Of a stretch of DNA of 64,000 nt, positions 31,138 to 40,602 are shown in pieces. A model generated the notes under the pieces. That model did no database searches. It was not told where the DNA came from and was given only the letters and a program-made list of their open reading frames with translations. The DNA is from CAZWDL01 sp964632995 (GTDB lineage: Bacteria; Bacteroidota; Bacteroidia; Chitinophagales; Saprospiraceae), in NCBI GenBank assembly GCA_964632995.1, contig CAZWDL010000004.1, forward strand, positions 1 through 64,000. Reading direction: 5' to 3'. Position numbers and translations under genes: made by a program. Position 1 is the stretch's first letter, and each line of letters starts with the position of its first letter.

Positions 31138-32484
31138 ATGAATTATCTGATCCGGGGAGTTCTTCTCCTGGCCTTCATCCCTTTATTTCTACTTCCTTTA
31201 CCGGCCCAGTACGACAACCCGCTGCGCATTGCCTTTACCGGCGATGCTATCATCACCCGTAAACTGTCTGTCTATGAAGAACCGGAATTTCTCAAGATGA
31301 TCGAAACGATCCGGGAGGCCGACGCCGCTTTCACCAATCTGGAGATGTTGTTTCACAATTACGAATCCTACCCCATGCATCAGAGCGGGGGCACTTATAT
31401 GCGCGGCGACCCTCAGCTCGCCGAAGAACTGACCTGGGCCGGCTTCGATATGGTCTCGATCGCGAATAACCACACCGGCGATTACGGGGTGGAAGGCATG
31501 CGTTCTACGCTGCGCTACGTGGAGGAGGCCGGGCTGGTTCACGCCGGCGCCGGAGAGAGTCTGGCGCAGGCCCGCGAGGCGAAATTCCTGGAAACTGCCA
31601 ACGGGCGGGTGGCTCTGATTTCCTGTGCCTCCACCTTCCCCGACCATTCCCGGGCGGGAGAGACCCGCGGCGACATTCCGCCGCGCCCCGGTTTGAATCC
31701 GCTTCGCTACCGTACCCGGTATATCGTGACGGGCGAAGAGATGGAGCAGCTCGCTACAGTAGGGAGAAGCCTGGGCATGCTGTCCGATACCTTCCAGGTT
31801 GAGGACCGGCTTCGCCTGTTTCGGCAGAACTTTGAACGTGGTGAAACCCCGGCCGCAGTCACCGAACCCCACGCGGAAGATCAGGAGGCGATCGCTGCGG
31901 TCACCCGCAACGCCAGCCAGCTGGCTGATATCACCATCGTGACCATCCACGCCCACGAGCGCGACGGCGATATCACTGTTCCCGCCCAGTTCCTGGTGAC
32001 CTTTGCTCGCAATATGATCGACGCCGGCGCCGATATCGTGGTCGGTCACGGGCCGCACGTCTTACGAGGGATCGAAATTTACAAGGGTAAACCGATCTTC
32101 TACAGCCTTGGCGATTTTATGTTTCAAAACGAAACCTTGCTGCGCCTGCCTGTGGAAAACTACAAGCGCTACGGGCTCGGCAGCGACAAGCACCTCGGCG
32201 ATTTCAACGCCGCCAGATATAGCAATGACACGAGGGGCTTTCCCTCCCGGCCCATGGTCTGGGAATCGGTAGTAGCAGTGCCGGAGTGGGAGAACGGCGT
32301 GCTGCAGTCGATCGAGCTGTATCCCATCACGCTTGGCTACGGTCAGCCGCGGCAGGTGCGCGGCCGGCCCATGTTCGCGGATAAAAACTTGGGGAAGAAA
32401 ATCATCGGGGACCTGCAGCGGCTCTCGGAGCCATTCGGCACTACAATTAAATGGGAGGGGGGAAAGGGAGTCATTCGGCCCTAA
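31138..32484 (+). CDS. CapA-family metallophosphatase-like protein, exported
   Basis: 448 residues. Signal peptide MNYLIRGVLLLAFIPLFLLPLPAQ. The PGA_cap/CapA fold is recognised from LRIAFTGDAIITRKL, AFTNLEMLF, GFDMVSIANNHTGDYG, TIHAHERD and DIVVGHGPHVLRGIEIYKGKPIFYSLGDFMF, which carry the metal-binding Asp, Asn and His residues of calcineurin-like enzymes. The family is linked to poly-gamma-glutamate capsule processing, but most environmental members are uncharacterised. Expected in the periplasm. Monocistronic. Confidence 0.88.
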   Translation: MNYLIRGVLLLAFIPLFLLPLPAQYDNPLRIAFTGDAIITRKLSVYEEPEFLKMIETIREADAAFTNLEMLFHNYESYPMHQSGGTYMRGDPQLAEELTWAGFDMVSIANNHTGDYGVEGMRSTLRYVEEAGLVHAGAGESLAQAREAKFLETANGRVALISCASTFPDHSRAGETRGDIPPRPGLNPLRYRTRYIVTGEEMEQLATVGRSLGMLSDTFQVEDRLRLFRQNFERGETPAAVTEPHAEDQEAIAAVTRNASQLADITIVTIHAHERDGDITVPAQFLVTFARNMIDAGADIVVGHGPHVLRGIEIYKGKPIFYSLGDFMFQNETLLRLPVENYKRYGLGSDKHLGDFNAARYSNDTRGFPSRPMVWESVVAVPEWENGVLQSIELYPITLGYGQPRQVRGRPMFADKNLGKKIIGDLQRLSEPFGTTIKWEGGKGVIRP

Positions 32485-32597
32485 GGCGCAGCCTTCGCTA
32501 AGGCTTTCTTCTGAAAATTAGAAGTGCTATATAGTTGCTTGTCGTATTTGTAATCGCTTATTTACAAGGGTCATCCTTAATTTACAACTAATCTCAG

Positions 32598-33035
32598 ATG
32601 AGTCACGGAACGCCACGAAGGAAAAGAATGAATCGGCAGAGCCGGCTGGCTGTAGCCAGGGAATGGTTAAAGGCCAATGCAGGAAAAAATTTGGTAAAGC
32701 GATACGCGAAATGGTACGGTGTGGACAAACTCTGTGCCATCGTGGAACTAGGCATGCTCGGTGTGGAAATCAATCAGCGATATAAAGAAGAGGTAAAACG
32801 ATCTTACGAAGCGCTTGCAGAAATCCGGAAACAAAAGAAAAAACAGAAAGAAGAAGCTGTTGAATCTATTCAGCCCGATGGATGGAAGGACGAGCATCAT
32901 GCCTTTATCGTTGGATACACTTCCGGCGGCTTCGCTTTTGGCATCACACACGAGGAATGGGAGCAAATCAAAAGGGAACAAAAGGAGGACGATCCCAAGA
33001 CCCTGCTGACCTTTCGTAAGCGAAAGCTCAGTTAA
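32598..33035 (+). CDS. Conserved hypothetical protein, 145 aa
   Basis: A basic, soluble protein. RQSRLAVAREWLKANAGKNLVKRYAKWYGVDKLCAIVELGMLGVEI is a compact helical segment seen in a widespread family of unknown function. A lysine-rich coiled stretch (RKQKKKQKEEAVES) and HAFIVGYTSGGFAFGITHEEWEQI follow. The start may be ATG 32628 (MNRQSRL), giving 135 residues, since the first ten residues are not family-like. Nothing in the context defines a role; it precedes a palindromic repeat and the convergent UPF0182 gene. Confidence 0.6.
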   Translation: MSHGTPRRKRMNRQSRLAVAREWLKANAGKNLVKRYAKWYGVDKLCAIVELGMLGVEINQRYKEEVKRSYEALAEIRKQKKKQKEEAVESIQPDGWKDEHHAFIVGYTSGGFAFGITHEEWEQIKREQKEDDPKTLLTFRKRKLS

Positions 33036-33148
33036 TAAGTCTGGTTTCATTTGACGTCCCTATAAAATTAAGTGATTTTCATTAATTGCGGGAGACAGAA
33101 AAAGGTAAAATGCAGTGGAATATTGAGATTAGGAGTATCTGATGGAAT

Positions 33149-33205
33149 GATTGACGGGGTGACGTAGAATAATTGACGGGGTGACTCAAAGTCACCCCGT
33201 CAATT
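33149..33205. repeat. Palindrome AATTGACGGGGTGACT, copy 2 plus a half copy
   Basis: AATTGACGGGGTGACT (33171-33186), loop CAA, then AGTCACCCCGTCAATT (33190-33205): a perfect 16-pair stem. GATTGACGGGGTGAC (33149-33163) is an extra left arm. It lies between two convergent genes (ends 33035 and 33224) and could act as a bidirectional terminator here, although copy 1 at 31041 is not in a terminator position. Confidence 0.8.
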
Positions 33206-33223
33206 TAGGCGAGTCACCAAGTC

Positions 33224-36070
33224 TCAATTCCCCGTCGTATCCTGCACCGTCTGGGTTTGCTGTTCTGACAGCTGATCCAGCGACTGCCGCAGTTGCTCCA
33301 GGGCGGCGGAGGCTTCCTGGAAGCTGCCCTGGCCGGTAGCCTGGAGGTAGTTAGTGAAAGCCTCGTTGGCCTGCCGGATGAGCTGGGTCGTAGTTTGGTC
33401 GACGCCAGCCGTTGCGGTGGCAGGCGGCGTAACTTTTTCACCGAAGAGTCCTTCCAGGGCTTTCTCAAACGTTTCGGCATAGCTGAGCTGGTCGTTGTGC
33501 ATGACGCAAACCAGCCGTAGTTCCGGGTAGGCGGCTGTTTCCGACTGCAGGTAAATGGGCTCCACGTAAATAAGGGTGTTCTCCACGGGGATAGCCAGCA
33601 CATTTCCCCGGATGACGTTGGAGCCGCGCTGATCCCAGAGGGAAAGCTGCCCGGATAGGAAGCTGTTCTGATCGATTTTAGTTTCCACCTGTTGTGGGCC
33701 CAGCACCCGTTTTTCTTTTGGGAAATTGTAGGCCAGAAAACGCCCGTAATTGCCCGGGTCACATAAGCCGGCGATCCAGCCGATGGCCACCTGCCGGTTT
33801 TTTGGTGTAAAGGGCAGGATTAGCGAAAATTCAGCATGGGTGTTTTCGGGGCGCTGCCACATGATATAGTAAGGCTCTACAGGCTGTACCTCGCCGTAAT
33901 ACTTCTCCGTAGCGCGGATCCAGAGGTCTTCCTGGTTGTAAAATACAGCCGGATCATTCATGTGATACTTGGCGTAGATAAGCCCCTGCGTCAGCAGGAA
34001 GTCCGCAGGATAGCGAATATGAGATAACAGGGACTCCGGCATCTCGGCCCGTTTTTTCAGCAGGCCGGGAAAGATCTTATCCCACACCTGAATGATGGGG
34101 TCTTCCTCGTCGAAGATGTAAAAATCGACTGATCCGTCAAAGGCATTAATAACGGCTTTTACTGAATTGCGCATATAGTTTATTCCCGCGAATGCAGGAT
34201 TGTGTTGAATGCGAAGTTGGCGTTGTTGTTCGCCCATTTTGTATTCGATAGTCTCCCGGGCGGAGAAGGGCTCGGAGTAGGGGAAGTAAGAAGAGGTAGT
34301 ATAGCCATCGATCATCCAGTACAGTTGCCCCTCGGCTTTCACGACGTAGGGGTCAGCATCGAATTCCAGGAAAGGCGCCAGGCTGCGCACCCGCTCTTCA
34401 ATTTGTCGCCTGAACATCAGACGGCTTTCTGAGGTAGGGTAAGAGGAGAGCAGTAATTTGACATCATCCATTTTGTAGGAATAGACCAGCTTTCGCCAGA
34501 AATTGGTCAGCTGTACGCCTCCCGAGCCCGGGTATTTGATATATTCGTTTTCATCACCCCGGGGATAGTCGAATTCCTTCTCAATACTGTTGGTAATCAC
34601 GTAATTGTCGGTCAGCTCCCCGTAATAGATCTGAGGCTGGGTGATGGCGAGGTCCTCATATTGGGTTTCGGGGGGTATATCTTTAATCAGGAAATTAGGC
34701 AGGCCTTCCTCCGAAAATTCGGTGACCGTATTCATGGCGACGCCGTAGCCGTGGGTGTATATGAATACCTCATTAACAAAGCTCTGACTGCCGGCGGGCA
34801 AATTGGAGGGCACCATCTCCCGGGCCGATACCATCACCTGCCGGTATTTTCCGCCGTAGAAATAGCGGTCGACATCTACATCGTTGAATTCGTAGTACAG
34901 GCGAATTTCCTGAAACTGCTTGAGAACAGCATCGAGCGCGCGCCAGTCCCACAGCCGGATATTGGAAAAAATAGATTCATTGCTTTCCTTCATCTGCCGG
35001 GTGAAGGTATCCGAGACGGGAAACTGCCGGTCTTCCACCTTATGCAGGTTAAAGCCGTGACGAGTGAATTCGATACTGTTGTTGATATAGGGTTCTTCGT
35101 AGGATATCTCATTGGGTTGCACCCGGAAGCTTTGGAAGGCGCCGGGAATGAGGCTCAGCCCGATAAACCAGAAGATAAGTACCAGCAAGCCAGCTATTCC
35201 TACCGTATAAATCGGAGAGCCGTCCTGGTTGATGCGAAGTACGGCGGTCAGTCGCTGTAATATATTTCGGCCGGTGGGAATAAAGAGGGCAATACCCAAT
35301 AAGGCGGTAAGAACGATCATCACCAGGTAAGTGGGCAGGATGATGTTCACATCTGTCCAGCCCGGCCCCGATACGGCGCCGAGGTCGGAGTACAGCAGGT
35401 GAAAGCGGTCGAGGTATTTACCCGCCGCGGCGAGGAGTAGCAGGATGCCGCCATTAATATACAGCGAGCGACTGATCCGGCGCTCGTTGCCGTCGCTGGC
35501 CAGTTGGATCTGGTAATCGTTCTCATCACGTTGCACCAGGCGGTAGCGGGCCAGGGCGGAAGCAACAAGGCCGATGACAGAAAGGATGAGCAGCACACTG
35601 TACACTTTATCCCAGAAGGGCAGAGCGAACAGGTAAAATCCGGTATCCTGCCCCAGCAGGGGATCCGCAAGGCCCGTATTTACCCTGTGCCAGAATTTGA
35701 GGATGGTGCTCCAGTTGCCGAATCCCCACACCCCGCCAACGACAGCCGACAAGGAGATGGCCGCGTAACGCACCAGTTTCCGGCTGCGGGGCAAAGGCAG
35801 CAATAAACCGGTGCCAATACCGGCAGCGACCAAGGCAGTAGATGCTACAATGGCAATTTTGGAAAGAAAAAGGGTCCAGAAACGCTCGTCGTAACCTATA
35901 GCGTCGAACCAAAGCCGCTCGCCCCAGAAGTCGAGAAACCAGAACAGGAGCACTGATGTGAGCAGGATGATGGCCCCGCCGGCGACCTGGCTCTTCCGCT
36001 CCGCGGCGAAACCTTTTATCAATACATAGGCGCCTAGACCGATAAGGACCAGGAATAGGAAGGTAAACAT
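33224..36070 (-). CDS. UPF0182 family integral membrane protein
   Basis: 948 residues. The N-terminal third has about seven hydrophobic spans (FLFLVLIGLGAYVLIKGFA; AGGAIILLTSVLLFWFLDFW; IAIVASTALVAAGIGTGLLL; GIAGLLVLIFWFIGLSLIPG). The large soluble remainder contains segments such as YIYTHGYGVAMNTVTEFSEEGLPNFLIKDIPP and EFSLILPFTPKNRQVAIGWIAG that typify UPF0182. The C-terminal 60 residues are a glutamine-rich, probably coiled tail. The length fits the family. The function is unknown; the soluble domain is presumably periplasmic. Confidence 0.88.
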   Translation of the reverse strand: MFTFLFLVLIGLGAYVLIKGFAAERKSQVAGGAIILLTSVLLFWFLDFWGERLWFDAIGYDERFWTLFLSKIAIVASTALVAAGIGTGLLLPLPRSRKLVRYAAISLSAVVGGVWGFGNWSTILKFWHRVNTGLADPLLGQDTGFYLFALPFWDKVYSVLLILSVIGLVASALARYRLVQRDENDYQIQLASDGNERRISRSLYINGGILLLLAAAGKYLDRFHLLYSDLGAVSGPGWTDVNIILPTYLVMIVLTALLGIALFIPTGRNILQRLTAVLRINQDGSPIYTVGIAGLLVLIFWFIGLSLIPGAFQSFRVQPNEISYEEPYINNSIEFTRHGFNLHKVEDRQFPVSDTFTRQMKESNESIFSNIRLWDWRALDAVLKQFQEIRLYYEFNDVDVDRYFYGGKYRQVMVSAREMVPSNLPAGSQSFVNEVFIYTHGYGVAMNTVTEFSEEGLPNFLIKDIPPETQYEDLAITQPQIYYGELTDNYVITNSIEKEFDYPRGDENEYIKYPGSGGVQLTNFWRKLVYSYKMDDVKLLLSSYPTSESRLMFRRQIEERVRSLAPFLEFDADPYVVKAEGQLYWMIDGYTTSSYFPYSEPFSARETIEYKMGEQQRQLRIQHNPAFAGINYMRNSVKAVINAFDGSVDFYIFDEEDPIIQVWDKIFPGLLKKRAEMPESLLSHIRYPADFLLTQGLIYAKYHMNDPAVFYNQEDLWIRATEKYYGEVQPVEPYYIMWQRPENTHAEFSLILPFTPKNRQVAIGWIAGLCDPGNYGRFLAYNFPKEKRVLGPQQVETKIDQNSFLSGQLSLWDQRGSNVIRGNVLAIPVENTLIYVEPIYLQSETAAYPELRLVCVMHNDQLSYAETFEKALEGLFGEKVTPPATATAGVDQTTTQLIRQANEAFTNYLQATGQGSFQEASAALEQLRQSLDQLSEQQTQTVQDTTGN

Positions 36071-36231
36071 GAGGATTGCGTTTTGATGTCTACCTATTAT
36101 AACAGACCAGGTAGGAAATGTTTTTTTCTAAAACCGTTTTCCTGGTTAATTCATTTGTTTTAGCTGTGTTTGATTTTTTCCTTTCCCCGAAAAAGCCGAT
36201 TTTTAGTGCTAAACGAAAAATACCGATTGGC

Positions 36232-37827
36232 ATGAAACCATACTATATTGCTTTGCTGGCACACTGTGTATTAGCGCTTTTCCTCAATTCCTGTCAGCCG
36301 GCCTCGCAGGAAGAAGAAACCACTGATAACCGCCCAAATATACTCTTCGCCATCGCCGATGACGCTTCCTTTCCACATATGGGCGCCTATGGAACAGATT
36401 GGGTAAAAACACCGGCTTTCGACCGGGTGGCCGCCGAGGGTCTGCTCTTCACCCGCGCCTACACCCCCAATGCCAAGTGCGCGCCTTCCCGCTCCTGCAT
36501 CCTGACGGGGCGCAACTCCTGGCAGCTGGGCGCCGCCGCCAATCACTGGCCCTTTTTTCCAGATGAATACAAGACGTATCCGGAGGTGCTGAACGATAAC
36601 GGCTACCACGTCGGCTTCACCGGCAAAGGCTGGGCGCCGGGTAAGGTGGGTGAAGTGAACGGCCGGCCCCGGCAACTGACCGGTAAACCTTATCAGGACC
36701 GTCGCCGCGATCCGCCGGCCAGCCATATTTCGGACAATGATTATGCCGCCAATTTCGCCGATTTCCTCGATGACCGCCCTGCCGGCCAGCCTTTCTGCTT
36801 CTGGTACGGAGCCACCGAACCTCATCGCGCTTACGAATTCGGCGCCGGTATCGAAAAAGGGGGGAAGTCAATCGAAGATATAGAAGAAGTGCCTCCATAC
36901 TGGCCTGATACAGACACCGTACGCACCGACCTGCTCGACTACGCCTTCGAGATTGAACATTTTGACCGGCATCTCCAGGAAATGCTGCTTCTCCTGGAAA
37001 TGGAAGGGATGCTGGCCAACACCATCGTTATCGTCACCGCCGACAACGGCATGCCCTTTCCCCGCGCTAAAGGCCAGGCCTACGAAGTCAGCAACCACCT
37101 GCCGCTGGCCATCCGCTGGCCGAAAGGGATCATCCAGCCCGGGCGAACGGTGGACGGCTATACAAGCTTTATCGACTTTGCTCCGACTTTTCTGGAAATC
37201 GCCGAGGTGCTGCCCTCCGACAGTTGGATGAAACCCATCACCGGTAAAAGCCTGATGGATGTCCTCAGCAATGAACACGAAGGCGCCGTTATGCCTATAC
37301 GCGACCAGGTACTCATCGGCAAAGAGCGCCACGATGTGGGGCGCCCGGATGATGTGGGCTATCCCATTCGCGGGATTATTAAAGATAACCTCCTCTATAT
37401 CGTCAATTTCGAACCGGAACGCTGGCCGGCCGGCAACCCCGAGACCGGGTACCTGAATACCGACGGCAGCCCCACCAAAAGCCAGATTCTAAACCTGCGC
37501 CGCTCCGGCGAAAACGAACGCTTCTGGGAATTGGCCTTCGGTAAACGACCGGCCGAGGAACTGTACCGGCTCGACCTGGATCCGGATTGTTTGAACAACC
37601 TGGCCGGCAACCCGGAATACGAAAATCAGCGGGCGAGCCTCCGCGAAAAACTCTTCGAAGACCTGCGCGCCCAGGAAGACCCCCGAATCGTGGCCGACGG
37701 CGCCGTCTTCGACGAATACCCCTACGCCAATGCGGCCGACACCAGCTTCTACAGCCGCTATATGGCCGGGGACTCGATCAACGCGGGATGGGTGAATCCT
37801 TCGGATTTTGAAGATGCGCCGGAATGA
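36232..37827 (+). CDS. Type I sulfatase lipoprotein
   Basis: 531 residues from ATG 36232 (MKPYYIALLAHCVLALFLNSCQP, lipobox near Cys21); an in-frame extension upstream adds a second, implausible hydrophobic start. NILFAIADDASF supplies the metal Asp pair, CAPSR gives the formylglycine Cys83, and GYHVGFTGKGW and IVTADNGMPFPRAKG complete the active site. It would hydrolyse sulfate esters or N-sulfates of glycans; the overall layout resembles heparan-N-sulfatase-like enzymes. Activity needs conversion of Cys83 by a maturase not seen here. Confidence 0.92.
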   Translation: MKPYYIALLAHCVLALFLNSCQPASQEEETTDNRPNILFAIADDASFPHMGAYGTDWVKTPAFDRVAAEGLLFTRAYTPNAKCAPSRSCILTGRNSWQLGAAANHWPFFPDEYKTYPEVLNDNGYHVGFTGKGWAPGKVGEVNGRPRQLTGKPYQDRRRDPPASHISDNDYAANFADFLDDRPAGQPFCFWYGATEPHRAYEFGAGIEKGGKSIEDIEEVPPYWPDTDTVRTDLLDYAFEIEHFDRHLQEMLLLLEMEGMLANTIVIVTADNGMPFPRAKGQAYEVSNHLPLAIRWPKGIIQPGRTVDGYTSFIDFAPTFLEIAEVLPSDSWMKPITGKSLMDVLSNEHEGAVMPIRDQVLIGKERHDVGRPDDVGYPIRGIIKDNLLYIVNFEPERWPAGNPETGYLNTDGSPTKSQILNLRRSGENERFWELAFGKRPAEELYRLDLDPDCLNNLAGNPEYENQRASLREKLFEDLRAQEDPRIVADGAVFDEYPYANAADTSFYSRYMAGDSINAGWVNPSDFEDAPE

Positions 37828-37997
37828 AGGGAGGAGTGGGAGACAAGAAGACGAGGTAATTTGTTACCTTGTGAGCCTGTTGCTATCTAGCAAAATTCAT
37901 GGATTATATAGACCAAAAAGTTTAATTTAAAGCTAAATGTAAACCAAGCGGGACCGGTTCAGGTAAAACTTCCGCCTTTACGGTTTTCGAAGCCTTT

Positions 37998-38058
37998 CAT
38001 CGCGAAGCGATGAGCAGAATGCCAGCATTCCGACTTCCGACTTCGCACTTCCGACTTT
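37998..38058. repeat. Two small hairpins followed by four GACTTC-type heptamers
   Basis: CATCGC-GAA-GCGATG (37998-38012) and GAATGC-CA-GCATTC (38017-38030) are perfect hairpins. Four 7-base units follow (CGACTTC, CGACTTC, GCACTTC, CGACTTT), the complement of the unit at 14033-14081. The array ends 5 bases before the methyltransferase ATG, so it forms its leader. Confidence 0.8.
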
Positions 38059-38063
38059 CAATC

Positions 38064-38654
38064 ATGTGGGACAAACGCTACAATCAGGAAAACTACGTTT
38101 ACGGCAAAGAGCCCAATGCTTTTTTGGCCTCTATTGATCTGAGCGCTTTCAAGGGCGAGGTCCTGTGTCTGGCCGGGGGGGAAGGGCGCAACGCCGTTTA
38201 TCTGGCGCAGCAGGGCTTCGAGGTGACGGCGGTCGACCAATCGGCCGTGGGATTGAAGAAGGCTGAAAAACTGGCCGGAGAGCGCGGCGTGAGCATCCAT
38301 ACCGAGCAGGCCGATCTGGCCGGGTATCACATTGAACCAGGGCATTGGGACGGTATCGTCTCCATCTTCGGGCATTTTCCACCACCCCTGCGCCAACGCA
38401 TTCACGGGGAGGTTGCCAAAGGACTGAAACCGGGCGGCTTCCTGATCCTGGAGGCCTATAATAAACATCAACTCGCCTACGGCACCGGAGGGCCTCCGGT
38501 GAAGGATCTGCTCTATAGCCTGGAAGAACTCCGCGCCGACTTCGGCGGCCAATTCGACTATCACATCGTCCGCGAAACAGAACGCGAGGTGATGGAGGGG
38601 CAGTTCCACACAGGAACCGGAGCAGTGGTGCAGATCTTTGCCGTCAAAAAATAG
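38064..38654 (+). CDS. SAM-dependent methyltransferase (TehB-like class I)
   Basis: 196 residues from ATG 38064 (MWDKRYNQENYVYGKEPNAFL). The upstream in-frame extension is encoded by the hairpin and heptamer repeats and is rejected. SAM-binding motif I is VLCLAGGEGRNAVYLAQQG; VTAVDQSAVGL carries the acidic residue of motif II; WDGIVSIFGHFPPPLRQ and LKPGGFLILEAYN are later motifs. The WDKRY..Y.YG.EPN opening is typical of the TehB/thiopurine-type small methyltransferases. Substrate unknown; cytoplasmic. Confidence 0.88.
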   Translation: MWDKRYNQENYVYGKEPNAFLASIDLSAFKGEVLCLAGGEGRNAVYLAQQGFEVTAVDQSAVGLKKAEKLAGERGVSIHTEQADLAGYHIEPGHWDGIVSIFGHFPPPLRQRIHGEVAKGLKPGGFLILEAYNKHQLAYGTGGPPVKDLLYSLEELRADFGGQFDYHIVRETEREVMEGQFHTGTGAVVQIFAVKK

Positions 38655-38820
38655 TCATGGAGAACAGTCATGAGGAGTCATGGGAAGTCGGTCGATCTAA
38701 CATTTCCATTCTTTCCTTGTTGCAAAAGTGAAAAACAAATAACCAATTTCAGAATAGGATGACGGATGACTGGAAGCCCTTTAATCCATCAATCTATCAA
38801 TCCTCAAATTCTTCCCTACC

Positions 38821-39681
38821 ATGACTATCAACATCATGGCTGCTACCGGCCAGTTTGGCCGCCGGGTGGTGGAATCGCTGATTCAGGACGGTATCGATCC
38901 GGATAATCTCATCGTAACGGTTCGAGATACCGACAAGGCGGAACGTCTGTTTGACGTAGACTTCCACATCCGGTACGGCGATTTCGACGATCATAGTTCC
39001 TTGTTATCAGCCTATCAGGATTCCGATACCCTGCTGTTGATTACCAGCATGGCGCCGGTGGAGCCGCGCGTACAGCAGTTCGCTAATGCATTGAGTGCTG
39101 CTCAGGCAGCCGGCGTGCGGCATGTGGTGTTCGTCAGTATCCAGTCCTGCGATCCCGGGTCGCGCTTTCTCATGAACCCCTTTTATCTATATGCCGAATC
39201 GAAGCTCCGGCTCAGTGACCTGAACTGGACCATCCTGCGCAATGGTTTGTATCTCGATCCGGTTGCCGATTGGGCGCCCGAACTCGAGGAGATGGGGCGC
39301 CTGCCTTATCCCGTACAGTGGGGTAAGATCGCCTACATCAGTCGCGATGACCTGGCGCGCGCCGCCGCGGCCGCGCTGATGTACGAAGGAGCAGAAAACC
39401 GACTCTACGAACTCACCGGTCCGGAAGCCGTATCGATGACCGGTTTGGCGAAAGCCCTTAGCGAAGCGACGGGAACCCACATCGCCTTCGACCAGGTCTC
39501 CGATGAAGAATTCGCCCGCATTTGCCGCGAAAGCGGCGACTCCGACTATCTCGTCCGCACCCTGCTGAGCATGTACGAGGCGGTTGACCGCGGCGAGTAC
39601 GAGCGCGTGACCGATCACGTGGAACAGCTGACGGGAGAGGCCCCGGAAACGGTGGAGGCGTATCTGAAGCGGAAACTTTAA
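38821..39681 (+). CDS. NAD(P)H-binding NmrA/QorB-like oxidoreductase
   Basis: 286 residues, an atypical short-chain reductase. The cofactor loop is AATGQFGRRVVESL (in place of GATGxxG). LLLITSMAPVEPRVQQ, HVVFVSIQSCDPGSRF and FYLYAESKLRLSDLNWTILRNGLYLD match the QorB/NmrA group (NAD(P)H:quinone reductase-like or redox sensor). ELTGPEAVSMTGLAKALSEATG is the usual C-terminal part. Cytoplasmic; the physiological substrate is unknown. No clear operon partner. Confidence 0.85.
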   Translation: MTINIMAATGQFGRRVVESLIQDGIDPDNLIVTVRDTDKAERLFDVDFHIRYGDFDDHSSLLSAYQDSDTLLLITSMAPVEPRVQQFANALSAAQAAGVRHVVFVSIQSCDPGSRFLMNPFYLYAESKLRLSDLNWTILRNGLYLDPVADWAPELEEMGRLPYPVQWGKIAYISRDDLARAAAAALMYEGAENRLYELTGPEAVSMTGLAKALSEATGTHIAFDQVSDEEFARICRESGDSDYLVRTLLSMYEAVDRGEYERVTDHVEQLTGEAPETVEAYLKRKL

Positions 39682-39808
39682 TTTGAAATAGGAAATAAGA
39701 AATTTAATCCGACCATGCGAAGCCTGGGCGGGAAGAAATACGAAGTTTGTCATTTTACAGGTAGAAGTACTGTTTTACTTTTGCACAAGAAGAGCGCATT
39801 CGATACAC

Positions 39809-40597
39809 ATGGTCATCCCACTATTTGTTATTCGTCCCTTTGGTCTACTACTGTTTTTATTAACAATTCTCCCTTTACTCCCGGCACAAGAGATAAAAAA
39901 GAGTAACGAAATACGGGTGGAAAGCGGCTGGAGCCGTTTTCAGCTGCGTGACGAGCTGCAGTCCATTTTTACCTACCAGGGCAGTAGCGTGCCTTTAAGC
40001 CTTACCTACCGGCGCACCAATCCTGATCTTCGGCACGGGGTGCAACTGTTCTTCAATCAGGTTGATTTGGATAATGACATCAGTTCGGCGGCGGTCGATG
40101 GCCTGTTGCTCTTCATCGAGCCCCGGCTGCAGTGGTCGCTGCCTTCCGAATCCAGGTTTCATTTCTGGCTGGGCGGCGCCTGGAAAAATCAGGTGTTTAT
40201 CCGTGACTTCGACTATCGCATCAGCGGGCCGGATTTCAGCACCACGGCCGGCGAAGTCTCCGGAGAGGGATTCTCCAGCTTACACCTGTTGGGAAATGCG
40301 GACTACACGCTGGCGGAGCGCCATCTTTTCGGTCTGGAACTCAAGCTGGGCCTGCTGTCCTATCTCATCAGCCGGGATTACAATCCGCAGTGGCTGCCCT
40401 CCGTTTGGGAACTCGATACTTTTGTCGGGCCCGGACAGTATTGGGAGGTGGAAAACCGGCTGTATTATCAGTTTGCGCTAAGTGAACGCTTTGACTTGCG
40501 GTTCACCTATATTTTCCATTACTATCAATACCGGCGCAGTGTGAAAACGCAGGTTGCCAACCAGCTGCTGCTGGCCGGGGTAGGATTTAAATTTTAG
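39809..40597 (+). CDS. Predicted outer-membrane beta-barrel protein
   Basis: 262 residues. A signal peptide (FGLLLFLLTILPLLPAQ) is followed by repeated amphipathic strands with aromatic girdles (VPLSLTYRRTNPDLRHGVQLFF; RFHFWLGGAWKNQVFIRDFDYR; HLFGLELKLGLLSYLISRDY; RFDLRFTYIFHYYQYRRS) and a final aromatic residue (GVGFKF), the usual end of outer-membrane barrels. No named family is recognised. The next gene, a surface protease, starts 5 bases after the stop, so the two are co-transcribed and may work together. Confidence 0.7.
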   Translation: MVIPLFVIRPFGLLLFLLTILPLLPAQEIKKSNEIRVESGWSRFQLRDELQSIFTYQGSSVPLSLTYRRTNPDLRHGVQLFFNQVDLDNDISSAAVDGLLLFIEPRLQWSLPSESRFHFWLGGAWKNQVFIRDFDYRISGPDFSTTAGEVSGEGFSSLHLLGNADYTLAERHLFGLELKLGLLSYLISRDYNPQWLPSVWELDTFVGPGQYWEVENRLYYQFALSERFDLRFTYIFHYYQYRRSVKTQVANQLLLAGVGFKF

Positions 40598-40602
40598 GAG
40601 TG

